DNA of 64,000 nt from Paenibacillus sp. FSL W8-0186 (GTDB taxonomy: Bacteria > Bacillota > Bacilli > Paenibacillales > Paenibacillaceae), in the NCBI RefSeq assembly GCF_037969765.1, contig NZ_CP150207.1:2342001-2406000 (forward strand). The letters run 5' to 3'. Position 1 is the stretch's first letter; every line of letters begins with the position of its first letter. The notes below the pieces were generated by a model. It saw nothing but the letters and a program-made list of their open reading frames with translations. It was not told the origin of the DNA and searched no databases. Below, in pieces: positions 18,217 to 26,923 of the stretch. A program made the position numbers and the translations under genes.

Positions 18217-18891
18217 ATGGAAGCAACGCGGCGGCTGCTGGAGTCCTATTTTCCGATCGCTTCTTTTATCGCGGCTATTGTCGGTCCAAAATGCGAAGTG
18301 GTCGTTCATGATATCAGCGATCCGGAGCGTTCGATCATTTTCATTGAAAATGGACATATCAGCGGCCGTAAAATTGGAGACGGTTCTACGGATCTGGTGC
18401 TCAAAATATTAAAGGGGGAAGCATATCGGGATAGACATTATATCGTTAATTACAAGGCCACCGGCCCCCGGGGACAGCAGTTCAGATCCTCAACATATTT
18501 CATTAAGAATACCGAGGGGACACTGGTAGGCTTGATGTGCCTGAACATCGATATTACACATATGGAGGTTGCGGCCGAGTGGATCAATCATGTGCTGCAG
18601 GGCGGTGCGCTTACGCTTCCAACGCCTATGGACACGGCTTCTGAGGACAAACCTCAAGAATCGGAATTTCTGCAAGGCAATGTGGATGATTTGCTGCAGC
18701 ATATGATTAACAATGCCCTGAGCAAAATGAATCTGCCGATCGACCGCCTGTCCTCGAATGAGAAAATCGAAATCGTGAAAGAATTGAATGAGCAGGGAGT
18801 ATTCTTGCTTAAAGGGGGCGTCTCCCAGGTAGCGAGCGCGCTGTCGATCTCTGAGCCTACAGTGTATCGTTACCTGCAGAAGCTGAGATAG
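18217..18891 (+). CDS. YheO-like PAS / helix-turn-helix transcriptional regulator
   Basis: This 224-residue protein carries the YheO-like PAS domain in its first half (KCEVVVHDISDPERSIIFIENGHISGR) and a C-terminal helix-turn-helix (GGVSQVASALSISEPTVYRYLQKLR). Relatives include DauR, which controls D-arginine use. It heads a unit with a PLP-dependent lyase, an NhaC-type carrier and RidA, so it probably senses an amino-acid ligand and controls those genes. The nature of the ligand is not visible. GGGGATACGC precedes ATG 18217. Confidence 0.88.
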   Translation: MEATRRLLESYFPIASFIAAIVGPKCEVVVHDISDPERSIIFIENGHISGRKIGDGSTDLVLKILKGEAYRDRHYIVNYKATGPRGQQFRSSTYFIKNTEGTLVGLMCLNIDITHMEVAAEWINHVLQGGALTLPTPMDTASEDKPQESEFLQGNVDDLLQHMINNALSKMNLPIDRLSSNEKIEIVKELNEQGVFLLKGGVSQVASALSISEPTVYRYLQKLR

Positions 18892-18936
18892 ACGGGTGGA
18901 CACCTGCCCAGTAATGGACATCAAGGAGGAAGCAGG

Positions 18937-20112
18937 ATGGAATACAACTTTGACGAAGTCGTTTCACGCATAGGGACAAATAGTGCAAAATGGGATGGTC
19001 TTGTTGAATCAATGGGTAAGGACATGATTTCTCTTTCGGTAGCCGATATGGACCTGAAGGCCCCGCCTGCAGTCATGGAGAAGCTTGAATCGTTCGCAAA
19101 ACATGGAATCTACGGTTATACGGATGCATTTGCTTCCTATTACCAGGCAGTGCAGGGTTGGCTGGAACGTTCCTATCATTGGCAGGTGCCGCTGGAGTGG
19201 ATCGTGTTCTGTCCACGAATCATACAGGCTGTATCCTTGGTCATTCAGCAGTTCACAAACGAAGGAGACGCCATTCTTATTCATACGCCTGTTTATCAGC
19301 CTGTCGCTAAAGCGGTTTCTTTAAACCATCGCGTGCTGGTAGAAAGTCCGCTGAAGCTCGTTGCCGGGCATTATGAAATTGATTTCGAAGATATGGAGCT
19401 GCGCATGCAGCAAGGGGTAAAAATCGTGCTCCTAATTACGCCCCACAACCCGGTTGGACGCGTGTGGACGAGAGCGGAGCTGGAACGGATCGCTGCTTTA
19501 TGCATTAAGTACAACGCGCTGATCGTCTCCGACGATATTCACGCCGATTTTATCCACGAAGGGCATGAACATACTGTCATTGCCAAGCTGTCGGAGGAAA
19601 TCGCCCAGCGCAGCATCATCTGCACATCCCCAGGTAAGACCTTTAACCTGGCAAGCCTGGAAATTTCCAATATCATCATCCCTAACGAGACAATCAGGGA
19701 ACGATTCAAGCAGGCCTTGCAGCAGGCCGGCATTCATAACCCGACCTTTTTCGCGGTACCGGCTTTGGAAGTTTCTTATACCGCATGTGATGATTGGCTT
19801 GAGGAGCTGCGAAAATATTTAAGAGGCAATATGGCCTATGCCAAGGCGTTCATCCAGGAGCATATGCCGGAACTAACGGTGATTGAACCGGAAGGTACTT
19901 ATCTGCTATGGATCGATTGCCGAGCTGTCGATCAGGCGGAAAGCGGTTTAAAGCGCTGGATTGAACAAACGGCACGGGTGAGCGTAAGCTTCGGGTGCTC
20001 CTTTGGGGCAGAGGGCGAAGGTTTTATACGCATTAATATAGCTGCGCCGCGCAGCGTGCTTAAAGAAGCCCTGACGCGGATGGCCGCAGCCTATCCATTG
20101 AAGAAGACCTAA
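18937..20112 (+). CDS. PatB/MalY-type cystathionine beta-lyase
   Basis: This is a fold-type I PLP enzyme, 391 residues, of the MalY/PatB branch. The Schiff-base lysine is K234 in SPGKTFNLA, and the family's start (FDEVVSRIGTNSAKWD, SVADMDLKAPPAV), the LITPHNPVGRVW loop and the SDDIHADF segment are all present. It should cleave C-S bonds of cystathionine, cysteine or S-alkyl-cysteines to a thiol plus 2-aminoacrylate, which decays to pyruvate and ammonia. RidA at the end of the same unit would speed that last step. AAGGAGGAAG precedes the start. Confidence 0.93.
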   Translation: MEYNFDEVVSRIGTNSAKWDGLVESMGKDMISLSVADMDLKAPPAVMEKLESFAKHGIYGYTDAFASYYQAVQGWLERSYHWQVPLEWIVFCPRIIQAVSLVIQQFTNEGDAILIHTPVYQPVAKAVSLNHRVLVESPLKLVAGHYEIDFEDMELRMQQGVKIVLLITPHNPVGRVWTRAELERIAALCIKYNALIVSDDIHADFIHEGHEHTVIAKLSEEIAQRSIICTSPGKTFNLASLEISNIIIPNETIRERFKQALQQAGIHNPTFFAVPALEVSYTACDDWLEELRKYLRGNMAYAKAFIQEHMPELTVIEPEGTYLLWIDCRAVDQAESGLKRWIEQTARVSVSFGCSFGAEGEGFIRINIAAPRSVLKEALTRMAAAYPLKKT

Positions 20113-20132
20113 TATTAGGAGGAAAATACATC

Positions 20133-21611
20133 ATGAGCAAGCAGAGCATAAACCCTAATGTAAAACAACCGACGTTATTTTTGGCCCTACTTCCGATATT
20201 GACGATGGTGCTGCTCCTCAGCCTGGGCTATGTCATGTTTGAATTGCCGCCAGAGCCATTAATCATTGCGTCTACGGTCGTAGCCGGCTTGATCGCCATT
20301 AAGCTGGGTTACAAGTACGATGATATTCTGGAATCGATCGCGCAAAAAATAGCCAAGACGATGCCAGCGATCCTGATCTTGATTACAGTTGGTTTTATGA
20401 TCGGGGCATGGATGGCCGGCGGTACGATTCCGATGATGATATACTATGGCTTGAAAATTATTAATCCGCAATTTCTATTGATTACAGCGTTTCTCGTAAC
20501 TTCCGTAGTTTCGATTTGTACGGGTACCTCCTGGGGCTCCGCGGGAACGATCGGGGTAGCCTTTATGGGCGTAGGTGCCGGGATGGATGTCAACTTGGCG
20601 GCTGTGGCAGGTGCAGTAGTCGCAGGCGCGTATTTTGGCGACAAGCTGTCTCCGCTTTCCGACACGACGAATATTGCTGCACTATCCACAGGCGTTAATT
20701 TGTACGAGCATATAGGCCATTTGCTGTATACGACGCTGCCATCGTTTGTCGTTGCCAGCATCGTCTACGTCATTACCGGGCTTAACGCGAACGCTGCAGG
20801 TGCTGTAGTGCCGGAGAAGGTTGGTACGATCATGTCGACCTTGGATACGATTTTTGACTGGAATCTGCTGCTTCTGGTTCCTGTACTCATTGTTTTATAC
20901 GGATCGATCACGAAGAAGCCTACGATTCCGGTCATGCTGTTTTCATCCTTTTTCGCGATGGCCAATGCGATGATCTTCCAAGGCTTTACCCTGCATGATG
21001 TTGTATCTTCCGTGATCAACGGCTTTGATGTTACGATGGTGCATGCTGCCGGTTTTAATCCTGACACCGTTATTGCCGATATTCCGCGTCTTCTGAACCG
21101 CGGCGGGATGAATTCGATGATGGGGACGCTGCTTATCTGCTTTAGCGCGATTACGTTCGCCGGGACGATTAGCTTGACGAAGTCCCTGGAGCTCATCGTC
21201 AACAAGCTGCTCAAATTTGTGCATAAGACAGGTTCGCTGATCGTTACGACCATCATCACCGGTTTGACGATGATCGGTGTAACCAGCAACGGTCAAGTAT
21301 CCATCCTGATGCCGGGCGAAATGCTGCGGGAAGCTTATATCCGCCGCGGCCTGCATCCGAAGAACCTGGGGCGGACGATTGAAGACTCTGCGACTATCAT
21401 CGAACCAATACTGCCGTGGACGGCTGCAGGTGCCTATATGGCAGGAACACTGGGCGTCGCGACACTGGACTATTTGCCTTGGGCGGTCCTGTGCTGGACG
21501 GGGATTTTCTTCGCCACAATTTTAGGTTTTACGGGCATCGGCATTGCCAAGCTGACGCCGGAACAGCAGCAAGAAATGCTGCGGGAGTATGAAGAAGAGA
21601 CAGCGAAATAA
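20133..21611 (+). CDS. NhaC family Na+/H+ antiporter-like carrier
   Basis: This 492-residue protein has about eleven to thirteen membrane helices and the NhaC family core, including FGDKLSPLSDTTNIAA and the second-half ITGLTMIGVTSNGQVSILMPGEM. Members exchange sodium for protons or for organic anions (MleN exchanges malate and lactate). Because it is embedded between a C-S lyase and RidA, I infer that it may carry an amino-acid-like substrate or its product, driven by sodium or protons, rather than serving general pH control. AGGAGG precedes ATG 20133, which follows the lyase by 20 bases. Confidence 0.88.
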   Translation: MSKQSINPNVKQPTLFLALLPILTMVLLLSLGYVMFELPPEPLIIASTVVAGLIAIKLGYKYDDILESIAQKIAKTMPAILILITVGFMIGAWMAGGTIPMMIYYGLKIINPQFLLITAFLVTSVVSICTGTSWGSAGTIGVAFMGVGAGMDVNLAAVAGAVVAGAYFGDKLSPLSDTTNIAALSTGVNLYEHIGHLLYTTLPSFVVASIVYVITGLNANAAGAVVPEKVGTIMSTLDTIFDWNLLLLVPVLIVLYGSITKKPTIPVMLFSSFFAMANAMIFQGFTLHDVVSSVINGFDVTMVHAAGFNPDTVIADIPRLLNRGGMNSMMGTLLICFSAITFAGTISLTKSLELIVNKLLKFVHKTGSLIVTTIITGLTMIGVTSNGQVSILMPGEMLREAYIRRGLHPKNLGRTIEDSATIIEPILPWTAAGAYMAGTLGVATLDYLPWAVLCWTGIFFATILGFTGIGIAKLTPEQQQEMLREYEEETAK

Positions 21612-21640
21612 ACAAATGGAGAAGAGGAGAGAGAAGACCA

Positions 21641-22027
21641 ATGGAACAACAAGACAAACAAGTAGTAGCGACCACAGAGGCGCCAGGAGCGATCGGGCCG
21701 TATTCACAAGCGGTCCGTTTCGGGCATCTGCTATTCACGTCGGGACAACTCGGCATGGATGCGTCCGGCGTATTTCCGGCAACGGTAGAAGAGCAGACGA
21801 AGCGTTCTTTGCTTAATGTGAAGGCGATTCTGGAAGCGGCGGGATACGGGATGAAGGATGTCGTGAAGACAACTGTATTTTTGAAAGACATGAACGATTT
21901 CGGTGCCGTTAACGCAGTCTATGCGGAATTCTTTGCCGAGCCATATCCGGCGCGCAGCGCCGTTGAGGTGGCACGCCTGCCGAAGGACGGCCTGGTTGAA
22001 ATTGAAGTGGTTGCGGCCAAGTCCTAA
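21641..22027 (+). CDS. ridA: RidA family enamine/imine deaminase
   Basis: RidA hydrolyses reactive 2-aminoacrylate and related imines to keto acids and ammonia. The 128-residue protein contains the catalytic arginine R105 in PARSAVEVARLP at the same number as in E. coli RidA, plus GPYSQAV and FTSGQLGMD near the start. It is the last gene of the unit that starts with the YheO-like regulator, and its likely substrate is exactly what the upstream C-S lyase produces. GAGGAGAG precedes the start. A strong terminator follows. Confidence 0.92.
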   Translation: MEQQDKQVVATTEAPGAIGPYSQAVRFGHLLFTSGQLGMDASGVFPATVEEQTKRSLLNVKAILEAAGYGMKDVVKTTVFLKDMNDFGAVNAVYAEFFAEPYPARSAVEVARLPKDGLVEIEVVAAKS

Positions 22028-22055
22028 ATTTTAATAGCAGCTGAGAGGAACAAGC

Positions 22056-22095
22056 AACAGCCCTCTATCCTTTGACAGGATGGAGGGCTGTTTAA
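22056..22095. terminator. Bidirectional terminator between ridA and the cellobiose phosphorylase
   Basis: AACAGCCCTCTATCCT pairs with AGGATGGAGGGCTGTT around TTGAC (one wobble) and is followed by TAATATTT. The reverse strand ends with TTGCTTG. It serves converging genes. Confidence 0.85.
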
Positions 22096-22130
22096 TATTT
22101 ATCGATTATACAACGATAAGAGCTGTAAGC

Positions 22131-24566
22131 TTAGCCAAGCACAACCTCAACCTGATGCGTGCGGCCATCGCCGATTGGAGCGATAATATTGCCTTCAATA
22201 GCTTTGCCGTCAACCGTGATGCTCTTCACGCCTTTGGACACATGGCTTGGGTTTTTGATGGAGATTTCAAACGTATCTCCGCGGAATACGCGGGTAACCT
22301 GCAAGCCATTCCAAGAAGAAGGAATGCACGGATCAAGCTTCAGGCCGTCAAACTCTGGCTGAATGCCTAGGATGGCCTGCGTAATCGCCACATAGTTCCA
22401 TGCTGCCGTTCCGGTCAGCCAAGAGTTCTTCGCTTCCCCGTGATTCACCGCGTCTTTTCCTGCGATCATTTGCGAATATACGTAAGGCTCCGTCCGGTGA
22501 ATATCGCTGATCTCCTCGAGGTAAGCCGGAGCAATTTTGGAGTAAACTTCAAATGCGCGGTCTCCGTTGCCCAGTACTGTTTCCGCAATCATGATCCAAG
22601 GATTGTTGTGACAGAAAATACCGGCATTTTCTTTATATCCAGGCGGATAGGATGAAATCTCGCCCAGGTTCAGGTAGTACTTGGAATACGGCGGCTGCTG
22701 CAGAACGATGCCGTATTTTGTATCCAAGCGCTCCTCAACGGAAGTCATCGCCTTCTGAGCCAGACCTTCCTCGACGCCGATGCCGGCCATGACGCAAATG
22801 CCTTGCGGCTCAATGAAGATTTGGCCTTCCTCGTTCTCCTTGCTGCCGATTTTCTGGCCGTAGTGGTCATATGCCCGCAGGAACCAGTCGCCGTCGAAAC
22901 CATGCTCCAGCGTAGTTTTACGCATCGCCTCCATGTGGGCTGCAGCTGTGGCAGCTTCTTCTTCCAAGCCGCGTAGACGGCACAGCTTCACGAAATCGGG
23001 AGCGACGAAGACGAACAGTCCGGCAATAAAGACGGATTCCGCCACACGTCCTTCAATATTGGCCGTCGTCTGGAACGATTCACCGGGCTCCTTGGAGAAG
23101 CAGTTCAGGTTGAGGCAGTCGTTCCAGTCGGCGCGGCCGATCAGCGGCAGGCCGTGAGGACCTAGGTTGTTGATGACATGGTAATAAGAGCGCTTCAAAT
23201 GCTCGAACAAGGTGGCCGTATTGTCCGGATTGCTGTCGAACGGAACCTGCTCGTTAAGAATGCTCATGTCCCCGGTTTCTTTAATATAGGCGGACGTGCC
23301 AAGGATCAGCCATAGCGGATCGTCGTTGAAGCCGCTGCCGATTTCGTTGTTGCCCTTTTTCGTAAGCGGCTGGTACTGGTGATAAGCGCTGCCGTCCTCG
23401 AATTGGGTGGCCGCGATATCGAGAATCCGTTCCCGGGCTCTTTCCGGAATTTGATGAACAAAGCCGAGCAAATCCTGGTTCGAATCCCGGAAGCCCATGC
23501 CGCGTCCGATGCCGGATTCAAAATAGGAGGCGGAACGGGACATGTTGAACGTAACCATGCACTGATACGGATTCCAGATGTTCACCATCCGGTTCAGCTT
23601 ATCGTCGTCGCTTTGAATTTGATATTTGGACAGCAGGCCGTCCCAATAGGAAGCAAGCTCCTGCATGGCACGATCGACATCCTCGTCAGTCGCAAACTGC
23701 TCGATCATCGCCAGCGCCGGTTTCTTGTTGATGATGCCCGGAGCTTCCCATTTCTCATCCTCTTCGTTTTCGACGTAGCCAAGAATGAAGATGAGACTCT
23801 GCTCTTCGCCTGGAGCGAGGGACAGCTTCACTTCATGGGAGCCGATCGGCGACCAGCCGCTGGCGATCGAATTCGTTGCTTTGCCTGCAGTGACGGCCTG
23901 AGGTTCATGAAGGCCGTTGTACAGGCCTACGAACGATTCACGGTCCGTATCGAAGCCGTCGATGCGGCGGTTGACAGAGTAGAAGGCATAATGGTTTCTG
24001 CGTTCGCGATATTCGGTTTTATGATAAATGACGGAATCCTTCACTTCGACTTCCCCAGTGCTTAAGTTGCGCTGGAAGTTCGTCATGTCGTCCTGGGCGT
24101 TCCAGAGACAGAATTCGGCAAAGGAGAAGAGGGATACGTCTTTGGCTTCGGTCCCCGTGTTCTTGACGGTAAGGCGGTGCACCTCGCCCTGGTAGCCAAG
24201 CGGAACGAAAGCCAGCTGTGTCACCGAGATGCCGCCCCGCTCCCCGGTAATAGAGGTATAACCAAGTCCATGGCGGCATTCATAGAAGTCAAGCTCGCGC
24301 TTGACCGGCATCCAGCCCGGCGTCCAGAAATCGCCGTTATCGTACAGATAGTAGTAGCGTCCGCCTGTATCCAGCGGAATGTTGTTGTAGCGGTAGCGGG
24401 TAATCCGGCGCAGCCGGGCGTCACGGTAGAACGTGTACCCTCCGGCCGTATTGGAGATCAGTCCGAAAAATTCCTCGTTGCCAAGGTAGTTGATCCAGGG
24501 ATAAGGAGTTTGCGGGGTGTTAATGACATATTCCTTGCGTTGATCGTCAAATGTTCCGAATTTCAT
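22131..24566 (-). CDS. Cellobiose phosphorylase, GH94
   Basis: This 811-residue enzyme splits cellobiose with phosphate into glucose-1-phosphate and glucose, saving one ATP. Length and sequence agree with characterised cellobiose phosphorylases: an N-terminal sandwich domain ([25 protein letters not shown]), then an (alpha/alpha)6 barrel with [10 protein letters not shown] and the catalytic acid D483 in [10 protein letters not shown] related disaccharide phosphorylase cannot be wholly excluded. There is no signal peptide. AAAGGAGCC precedes ATG 24566. An operator shared with the upstream LacI gene lies 23 bases before the start. Confidence 0.92.
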   Translation of the reverse strand: MKFGTFDDQRKEYVINTPQTPYPWINYLGNEEFFGLISNTAGGYTFYRDARLRRITRYRYNNIPLDTGGRYYYLYDNGDFWTPGWMPVKRELDFYECRHGLGYTSITGERGGISVTQLAFVPLGYQGEVHRLTVKNTGTEAKDVSLFSFAEFCLWNAQDDMTNFQRNLSTGEVEVKDSVIYHKTEYRERRNHYAFYSVNRRIDGFDTDRESFVGLYNGLHEPQAVTAGKATNSIASGWSPIGSHEVKLSLAPGEEQSLIFILGYVENEEDEKWEAPGIINKKPALAMIEQFATDEDVDRAMQELASYWDGLLSKYQIQSDDDKLNRMVNIWNPYQCMVTFNMSRSASYFESGIGRGMGFRDSNQDLLGFVHQIPERARERILDIAATQFEDGSAYHQYQPLTKKGNNEIGSGFNDDPLWLILGTSAYIKETGDMSILNEQVPFDSNPDNTATLFEHLKRSYYHVINNLGPHGLPLIGRADWNDCLNLNCFSKEPGESFQTTANIEGRVAESVFIAGLFVFVAPDFVKLCRLRGLEEEAATAAAHMEAMRKTTLEHGFDGDWFLRAYDHYGQKIGSKENEEGQIFIEPQGICVMAGIGVEEGLAQKAMTSVEERLDTKYGIVLQQPPYSKYYLNLGEISSYPPGYKENAGIFCHNNPWIMIAETVLGNGDRAFEVYSKIAPAYLEEISDIHRTEPYVYSQMIAGKDAVNHGEAKNSWLTGTAAWNYVAITQAILGIQPEFDGLKLDPCIPSSWNGLQVTRVFRGDTFEISIKNPSHVSKGVKSITVDGKAIEGNIIAPIGDGRTHQVEVVLG

Positions 24567-24588
24567 AAATAATGGCTCCTTTCATTTG

Positions 24589-24602
24589 TGAACGCGCGTT
24601 TA
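24589..24602 (-). promoter_or_regulatory. LacI-type operator in front of the cellobiose phosphorylase
   Basis: TGAACGCGCGTTTA holds the perfect palindrome AACGCGCGTT. It differs at only one position from the 14-bp site at 25747-25760 in front of the LacI regulator gene. It is therefore a likely target of that regulator. Confidence 0.8.
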
Positions 24603-24673
24603 TTTTATTGCAAAAGACGTCCTCTCTAACTCTAAGGATGGAGAGGAGTCTGTGTTACTTTGATAAAGCTGCG

Positions 24674-25738
24674 CTAGGGCGCCAGCGGTCTGCAAGAATC
24701 CCTCGTTACCAGCCGGGTCGGAAAGCTCAGTGTGCTGAAGCCCGTCTGCTCGCCGCTGCAAATACGGATTATTAAATCCACCGCGGCTTTGGACATTTCC
24801 TCGATCGGCAGACTGACCGAAGTCAGCTTGGGATGGACGCGGGAGGCCAGCTGCACATCGTCGAAGCCGATGATGGACAGGTCGTCAGGAACCGAGATGC
24901 CCCGCTCTGCAAAGGCCTCCATCGCTGAAATCGCCATGTCGTCGTTCGAGCTGAACAGGGCGGTTGGCAGCTCTACCCCGGAATCCAGCAGATCCATTAC
25001 AGCCGCATACGCTTGCTCCTTCAGGAAATCTCCTTGCAGGATGCTGCTCTTCACGATTGGCAGATCATGCTTGCGCAGCGTATCCTCGTAGGCCATGTAG
25101 CGCTCGCGGCCGGAGTAAGTATTCATCCGTCCCTGAATGATGCCGATATGCCGGTGGCCGAGTCCAATGAGATATTCCATCGCCTCCACCGTGCCCTCGT
25201 AGTCGTTCGAATTGATAATGGCTAAATGATGCTTGTCGAGACGTTCAGCCGTAATTTCCGCAATGTCGTAATCGATGAGGACGAGCGGGGCGCCTTGCCC
25301 GACCATTTCCCGCACGAGCTCGATGTCCTTCTGGGTGCCGACGAGAATGCCGCCGTCGATTCGTTTCTGCTGGAAGGCCTGCTTTACTTTTTGAAAGTCG
25401 TTCCGTGAATAGACCGTATGAATCAGCACGTAAAACCCCCGGGCGTTCGCCGTGTCGACCACCAAGTCGACGATAGGGGCGAAGTAGCTGTTCTGGTATA
25501 TTCGACGGGCATTTTCTTTCTCGTTCATGCTGATTGCAAACAGGCCGATCGTATCGGTACGTTTGCCGGCGAGGGCGCGGGCAAAGCTGTTCGGCTCGTA
25601 ATGATGCCGTTCAATGACCTCAAGCACCTTGGCCCGGGTAGCCTCCGGGACGTTTGGATAATTGTTGATGACGCGGGATACGGTGCTGCGCGATACCCCG
25701 GCCAACTTAGCGATATCTTCGCTGCGCATATTCATCAC
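24674..25738 (-). CDS. LacI family regulator, probably of cellobiose use
   Basis: The protein has about 354 residues. It opens with the LacI helix-turn-helix (SEDIAKLAGVSRSTVSRVINNYP) and hinge (PNSFARALAGKRT), then a sugar-binding-like sensor domain ending in the usual SIIGFDD and GEQ-containing dimer region. It lies 107 bases upstream of the cellobiose phosphorylase on the same strand, and both promoters carry the same operator, so I infer that it represses both and is released by cellobiose or a product. The start is one of GTG 25738, ATG 25735 or ATG 25729; none has a strong ribosome binding site. Confidence 0.9.
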   Translation of the reverse strand: MMNMRSEDIAKLAGVSRSTVSRVINNYPNVPEATRAKVLEVIERHHYEPNSFARALAGKRTDTIGLFAISMNEKENARRIYQNSYFAPIVDLVVDTANARGFYVLIHTVYSRNDFQKVKQAFQQKRIDGGILVGTQKDIELVREMVGQGAPLVLIDYDIAEITAERLDKHHLAIINSNDYEGTVEAMEYLIGLGHRHIGIIQGRMNTYSGRERYMAYEDTLRKHDLPIVKSSILQGDFLKEQAYAAVMDLLDSGVELPTALFSSNDDMAISAMEAFAERGISVPDDLSIIGFDDVQLASRVHPKLTSVSLPIEEMSKAAVDLIIRICSGEQTGFSTLSFPTRLVTRDSCRPLAP

Positions 25739-25746
25739 TCTTTCTG

Positions 25747-25760
25747 TAAACGCGCGTTTA
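25747..25760 (-). promoter_or_regulatory. Autoregulatory LacI operator
   Basis: TAAACGCGCGTTTA is a perfect 14-bp palindrome nine bases before the LacI gene. A near-identical site precedes the cellobiose phosphorylase gene at 24589-24602. Confidence 0.82.
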
Positions 25761-25811
25761 TGACCCTATCATAAATGAAGCCCAAAGATAAATCAATCGT
25801 AAAAAGCATGA

Positions 25812-25845
25812 CAAAAAAGCACGAAGCGTGAAGCAGCCCCGTGCT
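25812..25845 (-). terminator. Terminator of the J-like membrane protein gene
   Basis: On the minus strand AGCACG pairs with CGTGCT, with further pairing inside (GGGGCTGCTTC and GCTT), followed by TTTTTTG. It begins 12 bases after the stop of the gene. Confidence 0.75.
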
Positions 25846-25856
25846 GATGATTCCTG

Positions 25857-26738
25857 CTATTTCATATGTTCCAGATAACGCTTGATGAATAATATCACAT
25901 TGTCATACCGTTCCTCATTCCAGCCTACCGCTGCGATCATTTCTTTCTTGAAGAGCGGGAGCTGGTCTGCCAGCTCGCTGGATGTCAGGTCAATGGCATA
26001 TACTTGGGGCTCCGGATCCTCTTCTGCCTGCGCGCGAAGCGCAGCATGATCAGGCAGCACGGGGCTTAGTACACCTTCGCTTTCCGCTTGGAGGTTCTTG
26101 AAACCGCCGCCGCCGGAAATCCAATCAAAGGTCGGCTTATCAATAACATATAAGTCAGGTTTTTCAGTAGCGATAACGGCCATTGCCTTTTGCCGGTAGA
26201 CCATTTCGCCCTGTTCAGGGACGTAAGTGATTTGCAAATCTACACGGTTCCATTCGGGAAACTGCTTGAGAATCGCTTGCTCCAGCACTTCTTCTTCGTT
26301 ATTCGCTTCATCCACCGCGAAATTGCCAATCAACAAGATGGATAGATCAAGAGGGGGCAGTGCCGCGATTCGTTTCTGCTCTGCGCGGTAATCCGCGAAG
26401 GCGTTAATACCAAAAATCAGCACGACGACCGCAATGATCCCAACGATGACATGCGTTCTATAAACACGGAAGAAGTCGTCGATTTTCTCTGCCGTTCCTG
26501 CGAATTTTCCCCATTTGGCGAATCTGTCCCGGCTCATTTGCTCAATTTTGCGCTGATCCTCATGCTCGGTAATCAGCTTGTAGGCCCGCAGCGAACGCTC
26601 GTATTCGCTGTTCGCTTCATCGCCTCCCTTACGGGAACGAGATTTGCGCAGCACCATGTCGAAAGCTTGTTCTACTTCTTCTCTGGAAGCGTTCTCGGAC
26701 AGGCCGAGCTGTTCGTATGCCTTTTTCAAATCGTCCAT
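25857..26738 (-). CDS. Membrane-anchored protein with a J-like N-terminal domain
   Basis: This 293-residue protein starts with a segment resembling the first helices of a DnaJ domain (LKKAYEQLGLSENASREEVEQAFDMVLRKSR ... YERSLRAYKLI). The HPD tripeptide needed to stimulate DnaK is absent; the corresponding loop reads SRKGGDEA. A single membrane helix near residues 95-115 (VIVGIIAVVVLIFGINAFA) separates it from a C-terminal domain that looks like a periplasmic-binding or thioredoxin-type alpha/beta fold, placed outside the cell. I start it at ATG 26738 behind GAGGAG. Function unknown. Confidence 0.75.
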   Translation of the reverse strand: MDDLKKAYEQLGLSENASREEVEQAFDMVLRKSRSRKGGDEANSEYERSLRAYKLITEHEDQRKIEQMSRDRFAKWGKFAGTAEKIDDFFRVYRTHVIVGIIAVVVLIFGINAFADYRAEQKRIAALPPLDLSILLIGNFAVDEANNEEEVLEQAILKQFPEWNRVDLQITYVPEQGEMVYRQKAMAVIATEKPDLYVIDKPTFDWISGGGGFKNLQAESEGVLSPVLPDHAALRAQAEEDPEPQVYAIDLTSSELADQLPLFKKEMIAAVGWNEERYDNVILFIKRYLEHMK

Positions 26739-26923
26739 GCCAAAATCTCCTCTGTTTCCTCTCATTATGTATAGAAAGTGTATGGAAAGAAACCCATGTA
26801 TTTATTATACTGTTAATTTGGAACGAATGGAAATTTGGCTGCTAACACGGTAAAAGGGAGTGATTTGCCGAATATTTGGATGGGTCCGCGGTTGGGGAAT
26901 AGGAATTAGAAGGAGTGTCATCA

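Noticed and set aside
23379..24065. A 228-codon plus-strand open frame within the cellobiose phosphorylase gene
   Set aside because: Antisense shadow of a gene with matching length and catalytic motif.
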